A stretch of 64,000 nt of DNA from Cryptomeria japonica (lineage: Eukaryota > Streptophyta > Pinopsida > Cupressales > Cupressaceae): assembly GCF_030272615.1 (NCBI RefSeq), contig NC_081412.1, positions 687,450,583 through 687,514,582 on the forward strand. The letters run 5' to 3'. Positions 41,303 through 51,530 of the stretch are shown here, piece after piece. The position numbers and the translations under genes are program-made. The stretch's first letter is position 1. The number at the start of each line of letters is the position of its first letter. A model generated the notes under the pieces. It had not been told where the DNA came from. It did not search any database and worked only from the letters and a program-made list of their open reading frames with translations.

Positions 41303-43347
41303 ATGCGACACTTAGTGCCAGAGCTTACACAGGCAGAGGTGAGACATATAGATGTCTGTGGATTATGCCATCTGTTACACATGCCTGATATTGCCCATAA
41401 TAGGGGATTGTTGACATCGTTAGCCGAGAGATGGCATAGTGAGCATAACACTTTCCACCTGCCCACGGGTGAGATTAGTGTGACGCTTGAGGATGTGTAT
41501 AGGATTATTCATATCCCTGTGACTGGCGAGCTAGTTCAGTATGATTTTTAGGATCGTGTAGGGACAAAGGCTTGCAGAGCCATATGTGGTGATGAGAGCA
41601 TTTCGAGAGGAGAGATCCGATGGGAGAATATGATTATGTATTACGAGACTGTCCTTGTGATTCTTTTAGGTTTGATTGGGGGATTTATATGTCCAGATAG
41701 GAGATCTCGAGGTTTTGCTGTTGGGTGGGGTGAGATTCTTCAGAGCATGATGCAACATTGGACTCGATATGCGTGGGTTGTTTGTATGCTTGCTCATTTA
41801 TATCATGATCTTCATCAGGTTGTTTATGATGAGAGTGCTAGTCTGTCGACAAGATGTACACTTTTGCAGATCTGGTGTTGGAAGCATATTTCTATTACTC
41901 AGTCTATCCATCATAGAGTTCGTGGAGAGAGGCAGCCATATGTTTATATATAAGTAGGTATCCTTACTCAACATAAGCTGGGTAAGATGGAGTATTGGCA
42001 TTGGGTTCTTGATTCATTGGATAGTGTTATTTGGAGACCATATGTTGATTGTGAGTCGTGGATGGATGATGCACATATATTACCATTTATTATGCAGAGT
42101 AGATATCTCATTGGTCAGACTCCATACATTGTTGAGCGACACTTGATGAGTCGCATTCTTAGATAGTTCAGTATCATTCAACCTATGCCTACCGGTGTCA
42201 CGATATATGCTCAGCCGTACAAAGATAGGCGAGATTGGGGACCTTCTTTGTCATTTGAGATTGCTCACGCATAGTTTCTTGCTACTCCTAGGGTGGCTTA
42301 TGATATGAGATTGCACATTCTAGATCCTAGGGTTACTGCAGATTACACTCAGTACATACTAGCACATCCATTTCCTTGTATTACTGATCCAACATATCCT
42401 CCTCCTAGCTCAGAAGATGAGGATGATGATTCAAATGATCCAATTATCAGCAGACGGAGATGGAGACAAGAGCTTAGAGATGCTCAGGAGGCCAAAGGAA
42501 GTGGAGATGAGGGTGGAGATGGAGGTGGTGGCAGTAGGAGACTCGGATGGAGAGGAGGTCGATTGAGAGTCTATGGAGGACCGTTTGGACCAGTTGGCAA
42601 GATTAGGAGACCACTTTCTATGGGTGGGATAGAGGTTGGATGGATTGGGAGGGATACTGGCAAGGCAGGGATGAGATCATCGAGAGGGTTACCATTGACA
42701 AGAGGAGGTAGGATGACTGGACTGGATGGGGTTGCAGGAGAGGCATTGATTTTGGTCAGATTTAGCCAAACCCTGAGGTTATTGCAACTCATGGTGGAGA
42801 AGATGAGGATCCAGAGGATCATGTGCCACTCATTAGATGACAGGTTTTGAGAGCTACTTGAACTGAGATTCCAGCAAGTGGACAGGGAGGTGGAGATGAG
42901 AGTGTTGGGGTTCATGTACCACAACGAGATTTACCAAAGTAGAAGACCATTGATAGTCTCAGAGCATAGATAGATCAGCTTAGAGCACATATACAAATAC
43001 TCATGATAGAGAGAGACACAACTATTAGGAGACAACAGGATACTCAGGGCCTTCTTGATCATATTCAACAGGTTGGATCGGGCACTCTCTTAGTTGATAC
43101 TGTTAGAGCACTAGTTTGGGCTAGGAAGGAGACTTCCTGTTGGTGACAACTATATGAGGATTTAGTCACAGAGAGCCAGAGAGTAGGTAGTTATCATACC
43201 ACCGTGTTGATGGATACTAGTAGTGGTGGAGTCATGGGGCCTCCTCAGAGGAGTGGTGATCATGGGAGACAGGCATCTGGAGGATCTTCTTTCCCACAAC
43301 CACAAAGACGGACAGAGTCAGGTGGTAGTGGTATAGGACAACCTTGA
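41303..43347 (+). pseudogene. Antisense ORF of element F: plant mobile domain (PMD) protein
   Basis: It reads on the + strand, opposite to gag-pol. The start is MRHLVPELTQAEVRHIDVCG. The signature AERWHSEHNTFHLP, TGEISVTLEDVYRIIHIPV (about 41425-41520) is the conserved core of the plant mobile domain, also known from MAIN/MAIL-type host proteins. Further blocks follow: WENMIMYYETVLVILLG, RYAWVVCMLAHLYHDL, WKHISITQSIHHR and EYWHWVLDSLDSVIWRPYV. The C-terminus has an acidic patch, a Gly/Arg-rich stretch (about 42510-42700) and a coiled-coil-like helix (about 42950-43060). Stops at 41549, 41951, 42164, 42272 and 42848 are TAG, TAA or TGA, mostly readable as former Gln or Arg codons. Antisense PMD ORFs are known from Tat-lineage elements. 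It is inactive here. Confidence 0.85.
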
Positions 43348-46300
43348 CTTGACTTTGTATTGATGAGGCATTTGTACTTTTGATCTGATATCATTGTTTA
43401 CTTGGACTTTTATTGTTTATGATGATCTATATGCAGACATGGACTGTATATGATGATGATCTTTTATTATGCATGTTATTCTATATGATGATGTTCTATA
43501 TGCATTGATTATATGGATGCAATGATTAGATGGATGAGTTATGATCTTTTTTTCTTTATTATGATGATGCTTTATGTGTGGGGGAAAAAGTGACACTAAG
43601 CAAACATGCCCTAATCTCACTTTCAATCACACACTTGTGGAATACGAAAGAGCCTAGAGGTATCACACAATTGGCTACTTCTTTCTGTGGAAGAGAGAGC
43701 CACGAGCTACCTATTAGGATTTCTATTCCTTTGTTGCAAATGATAGATAAAATGATGCAAGTTCAACTACTAGCCCTAGAGTGCAAGTATGAACTAGTAA
43801 CAAGATTGCAAGATTGAGATTAAGTGATGAAAAGATGTAAACACAAGGATAAAAGGAGAATACAGATGTGTACCTGGGGTTAAAATCTAAGTGGGAATGT
43901 TTAGGACGGGGGCGCAGGCGCCACTATCCTGATTCTGCACCTGAAACTGTTGTTTTGCAACCTGAAAAGCTGTCAGAAAAATGCTGAAACTGCTGTCTGA
44001 CAGAAGGACCAGGGCGCCCAGCACCCCTGTCCCAGGGACCAAGGCGCCCAGCACCCCTGTCCTGGTAGGACCAGGGTGCTCCACGCCCCTGTCCTGGTCT
44101 TTTTCTCTAAAATTTGGTGTGTTGTTCTGTCTCAGTCTGCTTCTTTCGGATCTGCAACTTGCGGTGTCGTCTGAATCCCGAAATCTGCACTTATATCTGA
44201 AAAGGTGTTTTGGGCGGCTATATAGGGTTTTGCCTTAGTCAAACCCCCGCTTTGGTGATTTCCACCTCCACGAATAGCCAAGTTGTATTGTAAAAATAGT
44301 GTGTGTGCAGACCTTGTGTGTGTGCAAGATCCTAAAATGCAAGTAAGCAAACTAGAGCAACCTAGAAAGTAAACCCTAATTGCTTGTAAATAATAATGTA
44401 AATGCTCCAAATCAAGATGCAAAGTGATCTAAAGCATGAATACAAATGATATAATGAGGCTTATGCAAAGACATGAAAACAACATGAAATCATACCCAAC
44501 CCCAAGGGAGGGGTACAAGCCAATCTTCAGTCGTTGATCCCTTATTGCTCTTCAATGTCTTCAAAGCCCTAAATGGATGAATGAAATTGATGAATGCTTA
44601 ATGGATGGATGTTGAATGTTGTTGAAGTCTTCAAAGATCTGCTCTTTCGCTGCATAGAAGGCCCTTGAAACCAAAATTCGTGTCCTTTCAAGTGAAGAAA
44701 GAGAGCTCTTATACATGAAACCCTAGGTCTTAATTTCAACTTTTGGCTGACCTAGAGATTGAATCTCCCACCAATTTCTTGGGGTTAAGCTTTATTTTAT
44801 GATTGGATCGTGCTCCTAAAATTTCGGGAAAAATGTCTGGGACCATGTGCACGCCGGGTGCCATGGTCCCGACAACTTTTCACCAAATTTTCAGGGCCGT
44901 TGGATATGATGATTTTAGAGTGAATCCCAAAGTTACAGCTGATTTCGAGATGTTTTGACCCCTGAAATCAAGCCCCCAAGTTCAAAATAGGACCTAATTA
45001 GGGTTTTTGATTAAATGATGTATTGGAAGAATAAAATGAAAGGGTCACACTTTAATGAAAAGGGCCCAACTTTATGATATGGGAGATGATAAAATAGAAC
45101 CTTAGACCTAATTAATTTAATTAATTAAGTGCTAAAGGGGAAAAAACAATGCAAAATGCAAAATGCGCCAAGGCGGGTGCTAAACTAGGTGTGAAATTGT
45201 ACCACCCCAGCAAGTGCGTACAATTTACGACGCTACACTTTATATGATGATGCAATGATAAATATTTTTATTTTTTATTTTATTTTTGAATTTGATGACC
45301 TTGGATGCAACTGAAAATGATTACTAACTTAAATGACTCAAATGCAATGATCTATATGGAAATGCAAATGAATGATTATGCAATATGTTTTTCAAATGTT
45401 TTTTATTTTTTATATGTAATGCTTATAATGATTATGAATCTAAGTGAAAAGATGCAACTAAATGATCTTAATGAACTTTCATGATAATACAAATAATAAT
45501 GATGATACACTACATGATTAATGAAACACACTTAATTGAATGAAAACTAATGCAATGATTTAAATGCAACTAAATGAAATAGATGATGATTAAAATGATT
45601 CTAAAAATGAATGCACCTATAATGATCAAATGAAAATTGTTTTTGTTTGTCCAAGTATACTCAATATTTATTCATGACCATTGATCTGTGAATGAAATGA
45701 GATGCTTATAATGCATATGAATAATGAGCTAATGAAATGATCGAGCTAAAAATGATATTGCCATTATTCATATGTTGTCTTGTAACAGTGTTTGATTTCA
45801 TCATTCAGCTTTAAAATGTTGTAAGAAAATACAAGCAACTTGTCATAATGATCCAAGCTGACCTGAGTATTTCTTACATGGATTTTGATATAGCAAGTTA
45901 ATACAAGCAACTTGATATAATGAGTCAAGTTGACCTAAGTATTTCTTGCAAAACAGACAAGGATTATCTCCTTTCACGCATGACTTGGAATGTCCTCCTT
46001 GATCTTTTGCCAATCATATCCTGAGACAAGTACATACCTTAATAAGAGATAAACCATAGACAACAATCAAAGAAAAATAATCATATCTTGAGTCACATAG
46101 AGTACATGACTAGCAATAAAATCAAGATATAAACACTGAATCTTTTATGTCATTCTCATGTTCTTATGGTCATTAACTGATATAATCATCTTGATGAATG
46201 ATATTTGATAATACTTTATTACTTACTGGTTGATTCATCAGTTTCAGAGTTTCATGATTCAATTATTCTAAGACGCCTTGATCTTCATTGCTTTGTTGAT

Positions 46301-46892
46301 CTTCAGTGTTTTTGGTTTTTCTAAGTTTTCCAAATGTTTTGGATTTTCAAATATTTAAAAGATCACCTTAGCAAAAGGAATTAGGATTTTTCCCCCAGCG
46401 AAAACAAAACTTTATTATGGATATATGAATTGATCAAGATCGAAACCATGACGGGATACAAATGCAAATTGATTGATTATGATAAAATCTAAGATAGTGA
46501 CTACGACAAGTGTGTCAAAGATTGATAATTGTTGGTAAGCTACATATTTTCTTGATAAATGGCTCAGAAAAATGGATGTGAAAGATGGAATGGATAAGCT
46601 AATATAGATGGAAGCAATAGATGCAGTAGGAGCGGATAGGATGGAGTGAATAGGTGCACAAAGCGATCTCATAGATGGAGGAACTCACTTTTTAAAAGCG
46701 CCTGTTTACCAGGTTTTCACCATCTAAATTTACTGCATTTTTTTTTATTTGTTTTGATTGATTTTTTTATTTTTCACTGTTTTTTTGTTTTATCTGTTTT
46801 ATGCTTTTTAGGGATTTTCTGCTTTTCTGATTTTTACTGATTTCTTCAGGACTTTATATACTTTTTATTGATTTTTTCCAGGACTTTATATC
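43348..46892 (-). other. Spacer between antisense ORF and integrase of element F (contains solo LTR H)
   Basis: This is long AT-rich non-coding DNA dominated by ATGATGAT, AATGAATG and TTTTATTTTT runs on either side of solo LTR H. Near 46690 it has GCGCCTGTTTACCAGGTTTTCACC, also found at 63740-63830 in element J. No gene is supported. Confidence 0.65.
43575..45237 (-). mobile_element. Element H: solo LTR related to element G
   Basis: A 1663-bp block opens TGTGTGGGGG and closes GACGCTACA. It is flanked by perfect duplications CTTTA (43570-43574 and 45238-45242). The end GACGCTACA equals that of element G's LTRs, and 44812-44945 matches the core of G's leader repeats. Three tandem units of GGACCA(G/A)GGCGCCCAGCACCC type lie at 43986-44100. 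The minus orientation is assigned from the end shared with G. No internal region remains. Confidence 0.88.
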
Positions 46893-47990
46893 TCAAGCAT
46901 AGAATTTATTGAGATGAATAGAATTGATAGGTTCATCAAACCAATCACCTTCAGGGGTAGATAACTTGTATGCTCCTGATCCATATGCTGCTATGATGAC
47001 AAAAGGTCCTAGCCAGTTTGGTTCAAATTTTCCCTTCTTTTCTCGGTCTTGCTGATTTCTCGGATTCTCCCTTAGAACTATATCTCCACTATGAAAAATG
47101 TGCGGCTTGACTCTGTGGTTATAACTTATTGCCATTATTTGTTGATATACTTTCAAATGATCTGTTGCATTTTGTTGACATTCCTGAATCAGTTCAAGTT
47201 CTTGGAGTTGAGAGACTCAGTGCTCTTCTTCTGGTATAAGACCTTTCAAGGATACTCGTAGAGAGGGTATCTCTACTTCTATAGGTAATATGTCTTCTGA
47301 TCCATAGGCCAAATAATATGGAGTTTCCCCCATTGGAGTGTGAATGCTGGTTCAGTATGCCCAAAGAGCAGGATTCAGCTGAATGTGCCAATCTTTTCCA
47401 GCTTCATTGACTGTTTTCTTTAAAATTTTCAAGATAGTTTTGTTTGATGCCTCATCTTGACCATTTCCCTATGGATAATATGGAGTAGAAAACCTATGTT
47501 GGATATGAAATTGTTCACATAGCTCCTTCACATCTTGATTCTTAAATGGTCTTCCATTATCAGTGATAATGGTCATAGGAACTCCATAGCGACATATTAT
47601 ATAATTCAAAATGAATGATGATATTTGTTTTCCCATCACTGTTGTTAGAGGTACTACTTCAATCCATTTAGTGAAATATTCAGTAGCAGTCAGAATGAAC
47701 TTATGTCCATTAGAAGATGAGGTATTTATCTTTCCTACCAAATCAAGGCCCCATTGAGAAAATGGCCATGATCCTGTCATGGGATATAATTCTTGTGCTG
47801 GTGCATGAATGAGAATCCCATGGATTTGACATTGTTTACATTTCCTAGCATATGTGAATTAATCTCTCTCCATAGTAGGCCAATAGTAACCCATATGAAG
47901 AAGTTTCTTAGCCGGTGTTAAGCCACTTGAATGTATGCAACAAATACCTGCATGAACTTTGTTGAGAACTTTCTCAGCTTCTTCTTGTTC
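46893..47990 (-). pseudogene. Integrase of element F
   Basis: The N-terminal zinc-binding part ends CKQCQIHG at about 47825-47850, preceded by MGYYWPTM. The catalytic core (47469-47780) has WGLDLVGKINTSSSNGHKFI, then ITDNGRPFKNQDVK, then [13 protein letters not shown], so D-D-E are all present. The C-terminal GPF/Y module is at 46893-47040 (FEPNWLGPFVIIAAYGSGAY) and ends with a normal stop. No chromodomain follows. Stops at about 47467, 47354 and 47213 and around 47870 break it; most are TAG or TAA. Confidence 0.88.
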
Positions 47991-48254
47991 AAGACATCTC
48001 AATAAAGTACTATCTAGAACTCGCCTATATAGGATATATGCAATAATAGTATAGTGAGAGGACTGATGGACAAAATTCCTTCTCTGATTGCGGGATAGGT
48101 CAAGAGGAAGGATATTCTCTTTTAAGTACTGATAAGTTTGATCGTATAAGGATTGACTAGTTCCTGATATATGGCAAATTCAGTAGATATGCTAGGATTG
48201 AATGGTAGGGGTTAAGATATTTTCCATGACAAATTCATAATGATGTTGATTCTC

Positions 48255-48800
48255 CTAATTTTGCAAGTGAGATGCTATTGTAGCCATTGCATCTGTTGCT
48301 TTATTCTCATTTCTTGGAATCTGGGTGAATGATATTTCTTTAAAGTGTTCTTTAAACTCCTCTACCAGTTGTTTGTATGGCATGAGCTTATCATCCTTAG
48401 TTTGATAATCATCATTTATTTGGTTGATGATAAGTTGTGATTCACCATAGACATGTAATTCTTTGACATTCCATTCAATGGCCATTTTAAGCCCAATAGT
48501 CAATGCTTCATATTCTACAGTATTGTTGGTGCATGGAAACCATAGTCTATATGATTTCAAAATTGTGTGTCCCTGAGGTGTGATGAAAAAGATTCCTGCG
48601 CCTGATCCATATCGTGTGTAAGAACCATCAAAGTACAATTCCCAAAATTTTGTACTTACTATAAAAATGTCTGCATCAAGAAATTCAATGTGCAAAGGCA
48701 TGTCGTGTTGTAAAGGTGCTTCAGCTAATTGATCAATAATGACCTGTCCTTTGATAGCTTTTTGGTCAACATAATCTATATCAAATTCACTCAATATCAT
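48255..48800 (-). pseudogene. Second (archaeal-like) RNase H of element F
   Basis: It starts near FWELYFDGSYTRYGSGAG (about 48600-48650), continues CTNNTVEYEALTIGLKMAIE, then ELHVYGESQLIINQINDD, and ends NENKATDAMATIAS. This is the additional RNase H acquired by Tat-lineage elements, separate from the one attached to RT. Catalytic Asp (FDGS), Glu (YEAL) and the last Asp (TDAM) are present. The third, usually D in GDSQ, is Glu here (GESQ). The segment is open over nearly 200 codons. Confidence 0.88.
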
Positions 48801-49239
48801 AACCCATTTGGCTAGTCTTCCTGTCAAGGTTGACTTGCTCAACAAATACTTTAGTGGATCTATCTTTTCTATTAATTTTCACAGAATGAGTCCATATATA
48901 ATATCATGGATTCTGAGTTGCAAACACAACTGCTAGACATGTCTTCTCTATTGAGGAATAATTCAGTTCATAGCCAACAAGTGTTCTACTGATGTAATAC
49001 ACTGCTCTTTCTTTTCCTTCTTCATCATGTTGAGCTAGGAGGGCTCCTAATGATATATTTGTCGTTGAGATATAGAGCAACAATGGTTTCCCTTTGGTTG
49101 GTGATACCAGTACTGGAGGATTCATAAGATATTCTTTTATTTGCAAAAAAACTTCTTCACATTTCTGATCCCATTTGAATGGAATATTCTTATGTAGAAG
49201 ATGGGTGAATGGACGATATCTCTTTGCTAATTGAGAGAC
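48801..49239 (-). pseudogene. RT thumb and first RNase H of element F
   Basis: This is the part of pol on the left side of element I: QLAKRYRPFTHLLHK, PFKWDQKCEEVFLQIKEYL, then LLLYISTTNISLGALLAQHD, RAVYYISRTLVGYELNYSSI. Stops appear at about 48902 and 48870. The expected D in the first RNase H motif reads IST, so the catalytic Asp seems lost. It continues, on the other side of element I, with the RT at 55889. Confidence 0.82.
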
Positions 49240-50043
49240 CGTTGGAATTATACACTCTTATGAGAATAGTTGATGTTTTCATTGATGGCAACCAACTGGC
49301 AATCATCTGGCAACCCATCGATAGTTATAGGCAGTGGCAATAGACTTGTACATACATTGGCAGGCACTTCACCGACACCGACAACAATGCATACTGACAC
49401 TCAAGCCGACATGGAATAAACTTTTTTTTATTGTTTTATAATGTAATTATCTCTTGTAAAAGCCGACATGGCATATTCTAAAAGACTCATATATGTATGA
49501 GATCTTATAGTTCTTTTTGTATAGAAGATAGATGAGAAAAATAAGCAAATTTTGTATAAGGTGATATAGTTGATAGCGAAGGTTTTGGTTATAGACTGAG
49601 CTTAAACCGGTACTAAACCTGACATAGTTGATGTTGATTTGAAGTAGTACATTATATTGGATTTTGATAATCCATTTTGTAAGTCAGTGAGACTTCTATT
49701 TTGTAGTTGAGCAGTGAGCTCTAGGTTGCTAGCCATCCTACATGTGCAGGCCCCTCATTGTAAGTAATATTTATTCATTGGCCAGTGAGTGAATATTGTG
49801 GGTCACAAATCCCACTGAGGTTTTTCCCACACCGAGTTTCCTCATTAAATATCTTGTGTTATGGTGTGTTCTCTATGATGTCTCTGTTATTCTTATTTGT
49901 TGTATTAATTCTTATTTATCGGTACACTATTTTGGGACAGAAAATTCTTAATAAGTATAAATATTCTGTTAACTAGTAAGACACTGATTCACCCCCCCCC
50001 CCCCCCCCTCTCAGTGTCTTTGGCACTATCATTGATTCTAACA
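49240..50043 (+). repeat. Left LTR of element I
   Basis: It begins CGTTGGAATTATACACTC (the terminal T of TGTTGG is now C) and ends TTGATTCTAACA. A run of 18 C lies at about 49991-50008. ACCGGT-type motifs occur (for example AAACCGGTACTAAACC at about 49605). Confidence 0.88.
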
Positions 50044-50044
50044 A

Positions 50045-50057
50045 TTGGTATTAGATC
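50045..50057 (+). promoter_or_regulatory. Primer binding site of element I (tRNA-Met type)
   Basis: TTGGTATTAGATC follows the LTR end after one base and differs from TTGGTATCAGAGC at two positions. Confidence 0.8.
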
Positions 50058-51119
50058 ATGGTCCTCTATTTTCAAAAGCCTAACATCTTGAGGAAGATTC
50101 TGACACCGGTACAGATGGAGAACTTAAGAAAATAATTGGAAGGAGCTCTTGTAGATTATGATGCAGAGAAATTGCAGAATATCAAACTTGAAGATGATCT
50201 AAGGAATGCACAGGAATTCATTAAAGGACTTTAGGAGAACTTTACTATAGCATAAAATAAAATAAAATAACTTCACGAGAAGATGCAGAAAAATGATAAT
50301 GAAAAAGAAACTCTTAAAGAACTTGCAAACAAATTGAGACAAGAAAATAGTAATATGAAGAATGAAATGTAAGATATGACTATGAGGTTATGTAAAGATA
50401 TTGAAGATAGGAATAAGAATGAAGAAGACTTGACTAGGAGACTTGATGATGTTGGAAATGAAAATCTAAGACTTAGTAATGAAAATGATATGCTGAAGAC
50501 ATATCTGATTCACATGCAACATGATAAAACTGAGCTTATGAGACAAATGGGAATTCTGGAAAATGAGTTGGCTACTGCAAATAAACACAAAGACAAATTC
50601 AAGAAAAGTTCAAAGAAGCTTGATGACATGCTGAAAAGTCAAAAACCTAATGGAGATACTAATGGACTTGGATTTGAAGTTGGAGAAAGTTCTGGTACTG
50701 CAAACAATCTAGATTAGAACAAACCGGTAAGACAACCTAATGCTTATAAATTTAATGGCAAATGTTTCAATTCCAAAAAATATGGTCAAAGAGAAAATCA
50801 ATGTAGATTTAGAAATAATCAGAATATTAATGCACCCACCGGTCAATGTTCCAAATGCAAAAAAGTTGGTCATAATTCAGAAAATTGCAGAATGAATGTG
50901 AAATGCTATATTTGTGGAAGAGTTGGGCACTTATCTATTCAATGCAGAACACAAACCGGCGTAGGATATGGAAAGGCTATTCAGAGGAATAATGTGACTT
51001 GTTATGCTTGTAACAAGATTGGATATATTGCAAAATTTTGTAGAAGCAAGACTTCACCGACAAACAATAAAGGATCCAGTTTGAAAGGCAAAGAAAAGGT
51101 AGATGAAGTAAAGCAATAA
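50058..51119 (+). pseudogene. Gag C-terminal part of element I: coiled coil and zinc knuckles
   Basis: The region 50130-50700 encodes a long charged helix (ENLRLSNENDMLKTYLIHMQ, LMRQMGILENELATANKHKD) typical of Sirevirus gag. Then come a degenerate knuckle CFNSKKYGQRENQC and three good CCHC-type ones: CSKCKKVGHNSENC, CYICGRVGHLSIQC and CYACNKIGYIAKFC (the last with Tyr for His). Several stops (TAG/TAA) lie in 50110-50370 and one at 50715. The capsid-like N-terminal domain of gag is not evident, so gag itself may be shortened. Confidence 0.8.
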
Positions 51120-51530
51120 TTTTTGAAACAATAGATTAAGAAGAGAGATCAGAAAGTTGCTGAAACTACCTCTACACTAGTAGAATAGATTAATTCTCCA
51201 CCGGTAGGAGATTCTTCATCCAACTGAGAAGTAACCCTTTGGGGGTATTGCAACAAGTTGAAAATCATGCAGATTACCCTCGGTTGATGGTGAGAAGATA
51301 GATTTCTTCTTTACCGGCAAATGTGTTAAGTTTTCACTTAACCAGCAAGCATTTAATGTGGTTGGTGGAAGATATGTCATTATAAATCAGCTGATTTCCC
51401 TCATTTTCAACTCATCGAACATTCAAATTATCAGACAATGCGAAAACTGAGTGAAGGCATTCAAGATGAAGGTGCAAAGTGATTTCTTTAGACATTCAGA
51501 ATATTTTCAGGTAGTAAAAGGTATTTTTCA
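51120..51530 (+). other. Deletion junction region of element I
   Basis: About 410 bases between the zinc knuckles and the third ORF contain no recognisable protease, integrase or RT. In a complete Sirevirus some 3.5-4 kb of pol would sit here. The sequence is non-coding in all frames by eye. Confidence 0.6.
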
